Assembly: GCA_051208045.1 (NCBI GenBank)
Contig: JBPJFY010000004.1
Location: 186,001 to 250,000, forward strand
DNA length: 64,000 nt
Direction: 5' to 3'
From: LZORAL124-50-18 sp051208045
GTDB taxonomy: Bacteria > Pseudomonadota > Gammaproteobacteria > Pseudomonadales > Oleiphilaceae
How positions within the stretch are numbered: position 1 is the first letter of the stretch; the number at the start of each line of letters is the position of its first letter. Shown here piece by piece: positions 43,943 to 52,669 of the stretch. The notes under the pieces were generated by a model. That model was not told the origin of the DNA. It ran no database searches and saw nothing but the letters and a program-made list of their open reading frames with translations. The position numbers and the translations under genes are program-made.

Positions 43943-45613
43943 TTACGCCTGAAAGACAACCTCAACACACCGACCCTGATCAGATACCTGGAGAGATTTA
44001 CTAAGCGCCTGCACCAACTTCAACCCCCTGCCGTAGTTGAAGTCATCATTGTCAGAAGCTTCCAGCACGCGCTCAAAATCGAATCCGCAACCACTGTCTT
44101 CAAAAATAATCTTCACCGTGCGCTCATCAACACCAGGATCGAAAGACATTCTAACCCGGATCCGATGGTTGTCCCTCAATTCACCTAGCCGGCGCTCTCT
44201 CTGAGAGTAATATTGATCAAATCCGTCTTCCTGCATTTTAAGGCCGGAATCCAGCTCCAAAATACCATGCTCCAACGCATTCGAGTAAAGCTCCTTTAGA
44301 ATCGTGTGGAGGATATCTTTCTGTTGCAGGAATATGGAATTACGCGGAAACATACTGACCAATTGCTTGATAGGGTCAACAATGGAAACAAACTCCCGCT
44401 TTTTTAATGCCACATCGATACGCCAGGGAATGGGAATCAGGCTGGACCTCACTTCCTTCGACACGAAATCCGGTAACTCCTGCGCGGTGACTTCAACGAT
44501 AGAAATATCATCATCCTGCTCCGTACCACCTTTAAACGCATGAAAATCATCTACAACCCGAGTCACAGCTGAGCTGCTTTCCAGCTGCATAAGAACCCGC
44601 TCAAGTCGCTCACCACCATACATTTCACCCTGATCGTTTGAGCCTTCAATGATTCCATCCGTGTAAACAACAATCTTCTGACCGGCCTCCAATTGAATTA
44701 ACTGGATATCGCTCTCAAACTCATCCTCATCCAGCGCGCCCAAAGGCATATGCTGGCTCTCCAGGGTACTTGCCACCCCCCCGTCCTGGTTGATGATGTA
44801 GCCATCAGGAAGACCGCCCCCCCAAACAACCGCTTGTGTCCCGGATTGATTCATCTCAATCAGCGTAGCGGCACAAAACATTGTGTCCGGCAAAAACTTG
44901 GCTAACGTACTATTTAACGAAGCAATGATTTCACTGGCTGGAAAGTTCTTCTTGGTCATGGCGAAAAACACCTGTGACACGGGTATTGCGCCGATAGACG
45001 CCGCTAATCCATGCCCGGTAAAATCCCCAAGCAACACATACATGCCCCCCGAAGGCTTCGGGGTTACGAGAAAGATATCACCATTAAACATGGACATCGG
45101 GGATAAGAAATGCTGAATATTAGGCGCATCGATGAAGTTTTCCTTCATCGCATTGCTTAATACATGCTCCCCCATTTGGTGCTCCTGCTGCAGGCGATTG
45201 TGCAAATAGGTGAGCTCTTCATTTTTTGCGTTGATTTGTTGATTCAGTTCCTGTGTTCGCGTGTGCGCATTTATTTTGGCCTGAAGCACCACTTCATCAA
45301 TGGGTTTGGATAAAAAGTCATCCCCGCCCGCATCCAGGCATTTAATTAACGCCTGATCATCTGACATGGCCGTAAGAAAGATCACAGGAATATAGTTCGC
45401 ACCAGCCAGTTGCTTGATCTGTCTTGTCGCCTCGTAACCATCCATCACGGGCATCATGACATCCATCAAGACAATATCCGGCTGAAACGCAGAAAACCGC
45501 TCGACAGCCTCCTGCCCATTCACAGCCTCTTCACACACATTGCCGGAGTCTTCCAATATCCAACGCAGCAACTCTCTGTTCGACTTTTGGTCATCAACGA
45601 TCAGTACACGCAT
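43943..45613 (-). CDS. HsbR-like Rec-PP2C-HATPase regulator of partner switching
   Basis: 556 residues with three modules: receiver domain with Asp51 (MDVMMP) at 1-120; coiled linker, then a SpoIIE/PP2C-type phosphatase (about 165-375; GDFTGHGLAASIGA, YTDGIIEG, DDDISIVEV); then an RsbW-type HATPase (about 410-556; ELYSNALEHGIL, FEDSGCGFDF, YGRGLKL). This arrangement matches Pseudomonas HsbR, which controls phosphorylation of the STAS protein HsbA and thereby flagellar and biofilm output. The STAS gene is 15 bp upstream. HATPase can act as kinase for the STAS serine and PP2C as its phosphatase; direction of regulation is inference. Confidence 0.85.
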   Translation of the reverse strand: MRVLIVDDQKSNRELLRWILEDSGNVCEEAVNGQEAVERFSAFQPDIVLMDVMMPVMDGYEATRQIKQLAGANYIPVIFLTAMSDDQALIKCLDAGGDDFLSKPIDEVVLQAKINAHTRTQELNQQINAKNEELTYLHNRLQQEHQMGEHVLSNAMKENFIDAPNIQHFLSPMSMFNGDIFLVTPKPSGGMYVLLGDFTGHGLAASIGAIPVSQVFFAMTKKNFPASEIIASLNSTLAKFLPDTMFCAATLIEMNQSGTQAVVWGGGLPDGYIINQDGGVASTLESQHMPLGALDEDEFESDIQLIQLEAGQKIVVYTDGIIEGSNDQGEMYGGERLERVLMQLESSSAVTRVVDDFHAFKGGTEQDDDISIVEVTAQELPDFVSKEVRSSLIPIPWRIDVALKKREFVSIVDPIKQLVSMFPRNSIFLQQKDILHTILKELYSNALEHGILELDSGLKMQEDGFDQYYSQRERRLGELRDNHRIRVRMSFDPGVDERTVKIIFEDSGCGFDFERVLEASDNDDFNYGRGLKLVQALSKSLQVSDQGRCVEVVFQA

Positions 45614-45628
45614 GCGAGAAGCATCCCA

Positions 45629-45928
45629 TCAATCAAAATTGAATTTTTTATCGAAGCGTGAAATGAGAAAAATCTTTTTAATGCCCGGCTTGCAGTTCTT
45701 GATTGAAATGGGCGCGTTGTCTCCCACCGACTTCTTCATGTTCAGCAACATCCCCAACGCCGAGCTGTCGATATGGTCGACCTGTGCCATGTCAATGACA
45801 TATTTATTGTACGGTCCCACCCCATCGTAGCTCTTTCGAAACTCTTGAACCACATTAAAATCAAACGTTCCGGCGATAGCAATTTGCAACTCCTTCCCAT
45901 CGCCAGCTTCCCGTGTTGAAATAGTCAT
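45629..45928 (-). CDS. HsbA-like STAS anti-sigma-factor antagonist
   Basis: 99-residue STAS protein of the SpoIIAA/RsbV type. The phospho-acceptor region reads DHIDSSALGMLL, with Ser55 and Ser56; the latter matches the position I recall for HsbA. Its partner HsbR-like gene follows at 15 bp on the same strand, and an MCP-like gene precedes at 12 bp, so the three form one operon. The target anti-sigma factor (FlgM in Pseudomonas HsbA) is not encoded in the window. Confidence 0.85.
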   Translation of the reverse strand: MTISTREAGDGKELQIAIAGTFDFNVVQEFRKSYDGVGPYNKYVIDMAQVDHIDSSALGMLLNMKKSVGDNAPISIKNCKPGIKKIFLISRFDKKFNFD

Positions 45929-45940
45929 AGATACTCCTTA

Positions 45941-47113
45941 CTAAAACAAAGAAATTTCTCCGGCAGCACTCTCTTCTTCGCCACCCTTCGACGCCTCATT
46001 GTTTCGACGTCCCTCCAGTTCTGACCGAACGGTTTCAATGTGGGCGACACAGTGGTCGATCCTCTCCATCAAATCACCCTCACGAATAGAAATCGCGTGC
46101 GACAACGCCTGACTGATGGACATGACGCGCAGAGCCAGCTGCTGAATGTGATCTGCATATTGCAGTGATATCACGGCCTGGCTCACATCGTTGTTAATAC
46201 TGGTAGATAATCCCGAAAGCTCACTCACTTGATCTTCGATATAGTGATTTACCTTTTCCAACTCGTCCAACATGCTGTCAATATGCCCCCGAGCATTGAT
46301 GGCAATATTCATATCCAACGAGGCAATCTGTCCGACAATATTTTTAACATCTCCAATCGCGTTCTTCGCATCTTCGGCTTTCTGTATGATTTGATCATTC
46401 AGATTGTTCGAGTCTTGAGATAGCTTTCTGACTTCGTCAGCAACCACCGCAAATCCGCGACCGCTTTCACCTGCGCGCGCTGCCTCTATCGCTGCATTTA
46501 AAGCCAGCAAATTGGTCTGATCTGCAATCTTTCGAATATCGCCGAGGTAGGCAAACATTTGATCAAAATGCGCGACCATATCTTGAATTTCATGCACTGC
46601 CTGAACACTTTTGTCACTGACATCCACCAGAATTTCTACGTAATTGTCGATAATATCACCGAGCTTTACCGCAAATGCATCGACAGTAATGGCATCTCCG
46701 TCGCCGGAACGTGACCCCTTTAATCGTTCAATGACCGACAGCAGTTTATCTCTCTGTAAACCGGATTTGTCCGACAGGCCCGTGAAACTCTGACTTAAAC
46801 TGGTGACATTGTCCGTAGTCAACGATTGAATCTCCTCCGCATCACGTGCCAGGTGGCCAGACTGTCCTTTTAGCAACTCATCTAACTTTTGTGTGAGCCG
46901 ACTAACCCCCTCCTGTACCTGCCCATCGGACGCTTTTCGGACATCTCGTTCCCTGGACGCCCTCAGCAAAGCAAAAACAGCCCATCCCCAGGCACAGGAC
47001 AGTAAAATAACCAACACTACCCGCCAGACAACATCTGCGTTAAGGAACTGAGCCGCGATGGCGACAAGAGTCAGAAGGAGAGAGAGAGACAATTGAACCG
47101 CTACTTTTTGCAT
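45941..47113 (-). CDS. MCP-like signalling protein, membrane anchored, no periplasmic sensor
   Basis: 390 residues from ATG (MQKVAVQLSLSLLLTLVAIA); AGGAAA lies ten bases upstream, and a longer in-frame start adds 38 unlikely residues. Two N-terminal helices are separated by only about six residues (NADVVW), so there is almost no periplasmic part, and no HAMP was recognised. The cytoplasmic hairpin tip is canonical: ADQTNLLALNAAIEAARAGE, then GRGFAVVADEVRKLSQ. No NWETF-type CheR-docking tail (ends GEISLF). Operon with the HsbA/HsbR-like pair suggests it feeds that partner switch or a chemosensory array. Confidence 0.85.
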   Translation of the reverse strand: MQKVAVQLSLSLLLTLVAIAAQFLNADVVWRVVLVILLSCAWGWAVFALLRASRERDVRKASDGQVQEGVSRLTQKLDELLKGQSGHLARDAEEIQSLTTDNVTSLSQSFTGLSDKSGLQRDKLLSVIERLKGSRSGDGDAITVDAFAVKLGDIIDNYVEILVDVSDKSVQAVHEIQDMVAHFDQMFAYLGDIRKIADQTNLLALNAAIEAARAGESGRGFAVVADEVRKLSQDSNNLNDQIIQKAEDAKNAIGDVKNIVGQIASLDMNIAINARGHIDSMLDELEKVNHYIEDQVSELSGLSTSINNDVSQAVISLQYADHIQQLALRVMSISQALSHAISIREGDLMERIDHCVAHIETVRSELEGRRNNEASKGGEEESAAGEISLF

Positions 47114-47312
47114 GCAACACTGGTTTCCTGAACGTGATAGGAAAAAAATGACCCGCGATGACAAAACACCGTCTGGGCCAAAGTGCACATCGGTGGTATG
47201 GGGCATACTCATTAAGTCTAGCTTCAATCTCTAAACTTGCCACACCCGGAACCACGAGCATGTCGGGGGCATTCTCCGCGTGAGTCAAAAAGCAGGAAAT
47301 GAAAGGCGCACG

Positions 47313-48161
47313 TCAGGCGGCAGGTAACAGTCTCTGAATGAGGGGGGTGAGGTTTTGAGGGAGACCGGTGTGCTTACCCAACTCGCACCAGGGGTAGCCA
47401 GGCATGTGAAAATCACTGCCTTCACTCGCAAGCAAGCCATACTGGCGGCAAATATCGGTCAGCAAACCGATCTCACCTTGCTTCTGAGCGGACGTGGATA
47501 CCTCCATCGCCTGACCACCCAAAGCAACAAAATCATCCAAAAATCGCTTGAGCTTGCTCACGGTCATTTTGTACTTTCTGGGGTGAGCGAGCGAGGCAAA
47601 CCACGGCCGGCCAGCCAAAGACTCCATCAACTCCTCTAAGGTTGGCCAAACCGCCTTCACATCACCGGGCTTTCCGCTACCCAAATACTTGCGAAAAGCT
47701 TCCGCATGACTCTCGACATAGCCAAGTTCGACCATCGCCGACGCAAAGTGTGGCCGACCAGGCACTCCGAATTCGCTCTGATTTTTGGCCTGAATCAGCA
47801 AATCCGGCAGATTGAACTTTTTCTCCAGACGATCTGCAATCATACCCGCACGCTCAATGCGACGGGCTTTCTGAGCCTCGCAAAGCGCCATCATCTCAGC
47901 CGATTCAATCTCAAATCCGTAACAAAGCACATGAATATTCATACCCTGCCAGCTACAGGACAATTCAACGCCGCTATAAAATGCAACTTCCAACTTCCTG
48001 GCTTCTTCTGCAGCCTCTGCCAACCCGTCTATGGTATCGTGATCCGTGAGCGCCATCGAGCGCACGCCACAGTTGACTGCCCGCCTGACCAGTTCCGAGG
48101 GGGACAAGGAACCATCCGAACAAGTTGAATGCATATGGAGATCGACTGTTTGGTTACTCAT
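47313..48161 (-). CDS. PHP-domain phosphoesterase (RNase AM / YciV type)
   Basis: 282 residues, polymerase-and-histidinol-phosphatase fold: DLHMHSTCSDG, ALTDHDTIDGL, a GRPHFASAM His, SLAHPRKYK and SDFHMPG all provide metal ligands. E. coli YciV (Rnm) of this group removes the last nucleotides at rRNA 5' ends and hydrolyses 3',5'-bisphosphonucleotides; the function is inferred. Divergent from yciB-yciI, an arrangement also seen in Pseudomonas. Confidence 0.88.
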   Translation of the reverse strand: MSNQTVDLHMHSTCSDGSLSPSELVRRAVNCGVRSMALTDHDTIDGLAEAAEEARKLEVAFYSGVELSCSWQGMNIHVLCYGFEIESAEMMALCEAQKARRIERAGMIADRLEKKFNLPDLLIQAKNQSEFGVPGRPHFASAMVELGYVESHAEAFRKYLGSGKPGDVKAVWPTLEELMESLAGRPWFASLAHPRKYKMTVSKLKRFLDDFVALGGQAMEVSTSAQKQGEIGLLTDICRQYGLLASEGSDFHMPGYPWCELGKHTGLPQNLTPLIQRLLPAA

Positions 48162-48254
48162 AGAGGAATTACTATTTCTTCAGAAAGTTTCTTTATGACC
48201 GGCATTCGTTATAATAGAGGCCCACTTCTAGGATACCATTTTAAACAGCCTCCC

Positions 48255-48827
48255 ATGAAAGCATTTACTGATTTTTTCCCGCTCATCGTATTCTTTGCGG
48301 TTTACCAGTACACCAAGGATATTTTTACGGCAACAGCGGTGCTCATAGGTGCAACCATCGTCCAGGTAAGCTACTTATGGATACGCTTTCGCAAAGTTGA
48401 AAAAATGCACTGGATTACGCTAGGGATGGTGATTGTTTTCGGTGGACTGACTGTAGCACTTCGTGACGATGCGTTTATTAAATGGAAACCCACGGTCATC
48501 AATTGGCTTTTTGCGCTGGTGTTTATTGGCAGCGAATTCATTGGCAAGAAAAACATCATTCAGCGCATGCTCGAATCCAATCTCACCCTGCCTCTTGATG
48601 TCTGGAAAAAGTTGAACCTGGCCTGGGCTGCGTTTTTTATCTTTGCGGGTGCGTCCAACATCTACGTCGCGTATAATTTTTCTGAAGAAATGTGGGTTGA
48701 TTTTAAAGTGTTCGGCTTGTTAGCCCTCACCTTCCTTTTTGTCATCTTACAAGGACTGTTTCTTTCAAAGTACCTGAAAGAAGAACCTGATGACCCCTCC
48801 TCCACACAACAGGAACAGCAAAAATAA
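48255..48827 (+). CDS. yciB: YciB-family intracellular septation / envelope protein
   Basis: 190-residue inner-membrane protein with about five hydrophobic helices. Started at MKAFTDFFPLIVFFAVYQYT, the usual family N-terminus; upstream in-frame ATGs back to 48129 overlap the PHP gene and add a soluble stretch, so they are rejected. Family motif KWKPTVINWLFALVF and GKKNIIQRML present. Linked in E. coli to cell-envelope integrity and division. Two bases before yciI. Confidence 0.92.
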   Translation: MKAFTDFFPLIVFFAVYQYTKDIFTATAVLIGATIVQVSYLWIRFRKVEKMHWITLGMVIVFGGLTVALRDDAFIKWKPTVINWLFALVFIGSEFIGKKNIIQRMLESNLTLPLDVWKKLNLAWAAFFIFAGASNIYVAYNFSEEMWVDFKVFGLLALTFLFVILQGLFLSKYLKEEPDDPSSTQQEQQK

Positions 48828-48829
48828 CT

Positions 48830-49129
48830 ATGTACTATGCCATCATCACTCAGGATGTAGATCAAAGCCTGCCCTTACGTATGACAGCACGGCCCGCTCA
48901 CCTTGCGCGCCTGGAAGCATTGAAACAGGAAGGACGCTTGTTGCTCGCAGGCCCGCATCCCGCTATTGACTCTAATGACCCGGGAGAGTCCGGATTCACT
49001 GGCAGCCTGGTCATTGCGGAGTTCGAAAGTTTGCAGGCAGCCGAATTGTGGGCTCAGGCTGACCCCTATGTTGAAGCCGGGGTTTACCAGTCTGTGACGG
49101 TAAAACCATTTAAAAAAGTACTCCCTTAA
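48830..49129 (+). CDS. yciI: YciI-family protein
   Basis: 99 residues, ferredoxin-like YciI fold: MYYAIITQDVDQSLPLRMTA, the His in RPAHLARLEAL, GRLLLAGPHPAID, DPYVEAGVYQSVTVKPFKKV. Catalytic role unknown in most members (dehydrochlorinase-like residues His and Asp are kept here). Two bases after yciB, so probably translationally coupled. Confidence 0.92.
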   Translation: MYYAIITQDVDQSLPLRMTARPAHLARLEALKQEGRLLLAGPHPAIDSNDPGESGFTGSLVIAEFESLQAAELWAQADPYVEAGVYQSVTVKPFKKVLP

Positions 49130-49156
49130 TCCAACACACCTGAAGGCAAGCCTTTC

Positions 49157-49819
49157 GTGAAAAACATTATCGTCGCACTTATCCTGTTTACTCTGGGTAA
49201 CATTTCCTACGCCAAAACACTGTATGTTGATGACACACTGAGAATCAACCTCCGAACGGGACCAGAGACCAGTTATCGAATCGTCAAATCCATCGTGAGC
49301 GGGGCGAAGGTTCAAGTCCTCGAGGAGGACGATGCGACCAAATGGACAAAGATCCGAGAGCCTGGCGGTATTGAAGGCTGGGTTCCCTCCCGCTTTTTGG
49401 TCGAAGAACCCATCGCTCGAGATAAGCTTCAAGCGGCTCTGGAAAAGCTCAAGTTGCTGGAAGACAAATCCGGATCACTGGGAGCACGCTTTCAAACGCT
49501 TCAGTCTGAAAACCAGACTCTCTCGACAGCAAAAACAGAACTCGAAAAGGTCAATCGCAAACTCTCAAAGGACCTGGAGGAAATCACAGCGATCTCGCAA
49601 AATGCTGTTCACCTGGACAACAGAAACCGAGAATTACAGGAACTTAACCAGCAATATCAACACGAAATCGAAAAATTGCAGGTTGAAAATCAACGACTTT
49701 CAGATAAAAACGAAACCGAGCTATTACTCGCCGGCGGCGGATTAATCTGTTTGGGCATTTTGATCGCTATTATTATACCCTCCATGAAGCGGACGCGAAA
49801 AAGCGACACATGGGTTTAA
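49157..49819 (+). CDS. TIGR04211-type SH3 domain envelope protein (YgiM-like)
   Basis: 220 residues: signal peptide (GTG start, MKNIIVALILFTLGNISYAK), bacterial SH3 domain at about 25-85 (RINLRTGPETSYRIVKSI; GWVPSRFLV), a long coiled coil (about 95-185) and a C-terminal membrane helix (LLAGGGLICLGILIAIIIP), then a short basic tail. The layout is that of E. coli YgiM, whose function is undefined. The basic tail after the helix suggests the coiled coil is periplasmic. Follows yciI at 27 bp. Confidence 0.9.
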   Translation: MKNIIVALILFTLGNISYAKTLYVDDTLRINLRTGPETSYRIVKSIVSGAKVQVLEEDDATKWTKIREPGGIEGWVPSRFLVEEPIARDKLQAALEKLKLLEDKSGSLGARFQTLQSENQTLSTAKTELEKVNRKLSKDLEEITAISQNAVHLDNRNRELQELNQQYQHEIEKLQVENQRLSDKNETELLLAGGGLICLGILIAIIIPSMKRTRKSDTWV

Positions 49820-50018
49820 AAATCAATGAGATACAGGATACTTCTAGATTTAGTAGTAACTATTATCGTTGTGATAACATCCGATAAATGACAGGAAAAG
49901 CCTCAGGGGGGACTTACCAGTCTACTCCACAACCGGGCCGAATACCATATATAGTGTAGATATTTGAACACATATACAACATATTCTTAGTGCCTATTTT
50001 TTTATAACAATTTCTACT

Positions 50019-50047
50019 TTGACACGAATTTTAAATAATCGTATAAC
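50019..50047 (+). promoter_or_regulatory. Promoter of the PilZ gene
   Basis: TTGACA, 17 bp, TATAAC: perfect -35, five of six at -10 and ideal spacing, 36 bp before the PilZ ATG. A GAAGGGG Shine-Dalgarno-like run lies between. Confidence 0.82.
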
Positions 50048-50082
50048 TTAACGGACAAAAACAAGAAGGGGTTACTTCTACG

Positions 50083-50394
50083 ATGTTGCAAGATATTATT
50101 CGTGATTTTAGTGAAAAAAGAGACTTTATCCGGATGCGGGTCGATACGGAGATCACTCTGAGACCAGCAGATTCAAACCAACCTATACGTGCTGTTTGCC
50201 GAGATCTCAGTGGTACCGGCATGCTAATTGAAGTGGGCGAAGCGATTGAAGAAGGAACGGTGTTATTCGCCTGCATTCCATCTAATAACGAAGCATTCCC
50301 ATCACTGGAATCCACAGTGAAAATTATTAGATGTTCACCGCTTGAAAATGGGAATTACCAGCTGGGTACCGAAATCGTTAATATCCAAAGCTGA
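50083..50394 (+). CDS. PilZ-domain c-di-GMP-binding protein
   Basis: 103 residues, a single stand-alone PilZ domain. Both ligand motifs are intact: RDFIRMR (RxxxR, Arg13 and Arg17) and DLSGTG (D/NxSxxG, Asp41). It should bind cyclic-di-GMP and pass the signal to an unknown partner. The gene has a strong promoter and terminator of its own, so it is monocistronic and probably well expressed. An EAL-domain gene lies 13 kb away. Confidence 0.9.
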   Translation: MLQDIIRDFSEKRDFIRMRVDTEITLRPADSNQPIRAVCRDLSGTGMLIEVGEAIEEGTVLFACIPSNNEAFPSLESTVKIIRCSPLENGNYQLGTEIVNIQS

Positions 50395-50400
50395 GTTAAA

Positions 50401-50436
50401 AAAAGCCAATACGCTGCAACCGTATTGGCTTTTTTA
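50401..50436. terminator. Bidirectional terminator between PilZ and rraA
   Basis: A 13-bp stem AAAAGCCAATACG / CGTATTGGCTTTT with a 7-nt loop and T-runs on both strands. Serves PilZ (plus) and rraA (minus), whose stop is 6 bp away. Confidence 0.9.
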
Positions 50437-50441
50437 TCACA

Positions 50442-50921
50442 TCACAGGAGCTTTTTGTCCGCGACGATTACGCCATTGTTATCTGCATAGATATAGTCTC
50501 CTGGCTTGATCACGACACCGCCAAATTTAACTGCCACATTTAATTCCCCGATTCCCTTTTTATCCGTCTTCATTGGGTGCGTTCCCAGCGCCTGCACCCC
50601 AAGTTTTGTTTGACCAATAACATCAACATCCCGAATACAACCATAGACAATCACCCCTGCCCAACCATTGTCTGCGGCTTTTTCTGCAAGCATATCTCCG
50701 AGCAGTGCTGCCCGCTTTGAAGCTCCTCCGTCAACGACGAGTACTCTGCCCTCGCCCGGCAAACCAACTTGCTCCTTCACGACGGAATTATCTTCAAAAC
50801 ACTTAACGGTGACGACTTCTCCGCCGAACGCTTTCACGCCGCCATAGTTGTTAAACATGGGTTCAATGACCTGAATGTTTTCGGCAAACTCATCGCATAA
50901 ATCGGGTGTTACGATTTCCAC
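50442..50921 (-). CDS. rraA: RraA, regulator of RNase E activity
   Basis: 159-residue trimeric protein that binds RNase E and inhibits it. Family signatures: MEIVTPDLCDEFAENIQVIE, VDGGASKRAALLGDMLAE, YGCIRDVDVIGQ and PLKTD-like MKTDKKGIGE. Some relatives are HMG aldolases, but the genomic link to ppsA and the length favour RraA. RNase E is encoded 7 kb away in the same window. Confidence 0.92.
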   Translation of the reverse strand: MEIVTPDLCDEFAENIQVIEPMFNNYGGVKAFGGEVVTVKCFEDNSVVKEQVGLPGEGRVLVVDGGASKRAALLGDMLAEKAADNGWAGVIVYGCIRDVDVIGQTKLGVQALGTHPMKTDKKGIGELNVAVKFGGVVIKPGDYIYADNNGVIVADKKLL

Positions 50922-50942
50922 AGTTATCTCCTCGTTTGTTGA

Positions 50943-51620
50943 TCATATATTACCGGAAAGCACCACCTGCACGCCTTCCGGTTTTTCATTCCGAAAAACA
51001 GAAACAGCACAGCTGAACAATCTCGCCGCCACCTTTTCGCCTTCAACCGGCTTTAAGTGCTCAAGGCGCCCTTTCATCAAGGGTGAAATCATTTTCAGGC
51101 CTACGGCCCCAACTTCCTCACCAAACCGACTTTCACTTCCTCTATCCCCCAACAACAATGACGGGCGCACGACGGTAAGGAATGGAAATGCCAGGTCTTT
51201 CAAGCGATGCTCCAACTTGCCTTTTACACGATTGTAAAAGAACAGGGATTTCTCATCAGCACCCATGGCGCTCACCAGCGCGTAATGAGGCACTCCCGCT
51301 CGTTTCGCGAGTTTCGCCGCTTCAAAGGGGTATACGAGATCCACTAACTCAAACGCTTCTTTGGATCCCGCTTTTTTGATCGTTGTGCCAAGACAGCAGA
51401 AAACCACATCAACCGAACCATGTGCTTCAAACACCGATGCCAGTTCCGTAAGCTCACCCACGGGATTAATCAGTTTGCTGTGCGCCAGCTCCAATTTCCT
51501 CCGGGTGGGTGCGACGACTCGACTAAATTCAGGCGCATTAAGTAACTGCCGTAGAAGCAATTTCCCAATCAGGCCTGTCGCCCCGAGAATCAGCGCGGAC
51601 TTGTCAGTAACCTTATTCAT
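50943..51620 (-). CDS. NAD(P)-binding oxidoreductase, TIP30/NmrA-like SDR
   Basis: 225 residues. Rossmann motif ALILGATGLIGKLLLRQLL at about 10-28, a VVFCCLGTT segment and HYALVSAMGADEKSLFFYNRVKGKLE, in which YxxxK (YNRVK) is the SDR-type pair. This is the atypical/extended SDR group often called 'oxidoreductase' or TIP30-like. Substrate unknown. Just 21 bp upstream of rraA on the same strand. Confidence 0.82.
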   Translation of the reverse strand: MNKVTDKSALILGATGLIGKLLLRQLLNAPEFSRVVAPTRRKLELAHSKLINPVGELTELASVFEAHGSVDVVFCCLGTTIKKAGSKEAFELVDLVYPFEAAKLAKRAGVPHYALVSAMGADEKSLFFYNRVKGKLEHRLKDLAFPFLTVVRPSLLLGDRGSESRFGEEVGAVGLKMISPLMKGRLEHLKPVEGEKVAARLFSCAVSVFRNEKPEGVQVVLSGNI

Positions 51621-51686
51621 TGAAGCACCTTAGCGTTTGATATTAATCCGGGCAGCGATGCAACAGGCGGCCTTCGCTCGTGGGGC

Positions 51687-52661
51687 TTAAGCCACCAACG
51701 CACCGCCTGTGCCCTGCGTTCCGGCTGACTCATCCAACCAGTCACAAACCTTTTTACCCACTTCTTCGATGAGGTGTTGTTGTGTGACTAACGAGTGCGG
51801 CAGTTTGTTTTCTTTTTCGTCATTCACGGGTATTTTCAAGAGCAACTTGCTCTTGGAGCCTACCGCGTCATAAAACTTATCGTAGTAGGATTTTTTATCC
51901 GCCATCCTGGAAGTGGGTGCAATGGATAACAGCGGTACGGTGACGTTCTTTAGCGATTTGAAATAGTTCAAACCCTCTTTTGACTTCCAGCCTTTCCAGG
52001 TTTGCCACTTCACGGCTTCAGCGACGAGTTTACTGGGCTCGTTTTCCGGACCATAGCCATTCAAGTGCCCTTCAATCACATCCTGCCGCTTCCTCAGCCA
52101 AGCACCAATGCGCGCTGTCAAAGGCATGTTTAACACCCAGTGCATGTGCCCTACTTGCGTTCCCAACAGCACAGCGCCAGCAATATGGTTGGCCGGGATG
52201 GCGCTCACACCCAGCGAAGCCGAGAGCGCAAGCCCACCAAAATTATCCCCAATCCAAACCGGGCGCTTACCCGTTTTTTCGATAATGAAATCGTTTACGG
52301 CGGGCAGATCAAACTCAATGTAATCCCGAAAGGTATTGGCAAGATAGCCTTTGTTCATCGGTGAAAAGCCATGCCCCCTTAACTCCGGCATCCATACTTC
52401 ATACCCCTGACGAGCGAAGTAATGCGCTAATCCCGTCCCTGGAAATGGGAGCCATGCTAAGCGGTTTGAAAATAGCCCGTGCAGGAGCACCAACGGTCGC
52501 TTGGCACTCCCCTTTTCTGAAGCGGAATACCGCGTCACAGCAATCTCAACAGTTTTGTCCGGACTGTTATTTGGCTTGAGCAGATAGGCATCTTCAAAAA
52601 AGTTACCATGCACTTCCGCTGATATCAGTCTCACAGGAAACAGGTTGCTACTGCTTTGCAT
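51687..52661 (-). CDS. Alpha/beta-hydrolase-fold protein with Asn at nucleophile position
   Basis: 324 residues. Typical fold features: oxyanion region LVLLHGLFSNRLAW, WMPELRGHGFSP, and a C-terminal His in LPHSLVTQQH. At the nucleophile elbow, however, the sequence is WIGDNFGGLALS, so the expected GxSxG Ser is Asn140. It may be a non-catalytic or unusual member. In P. aeruginosa a hydrolase gene of unassigned substrate occupies the same place between rraA and ppsA. It ends 26 bp before a conserved-order NAD(P) protein and begins 9 bp after ppsA. Confidence 0.82.
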   Translation of the reverse strand: MQSSSNLFPVRLISAEVHGNFFEDAYLLKPNNSPDKTVEIAVTRYSASEKGSAKRPLVLLHGLFSNRLAWLPFPGTGLAHYFARQGYEVWMPELRGHGFSPMNKGYLANTFRDYIEFDLPAVNDFIIEKTGKRPVWIGDNFGGLALSASLGVSAIPANHIAGAVLLGTQVGHMHWVLNMPLTARIGAWLRKRQDVIEGHLNGYGPENEPSKLVAEAVKWQTWKGWKSKEGLNYFKSLKNVTVPLLSIAPTSRMADKKSYYDKFYDAVGSKSKLLLKIPVNDEKENKLPHSLVTQQHLIEEVGKKVCDWLDESAGTQGTGGALVA

Positions 52662-52669
52662 GGTTCACC

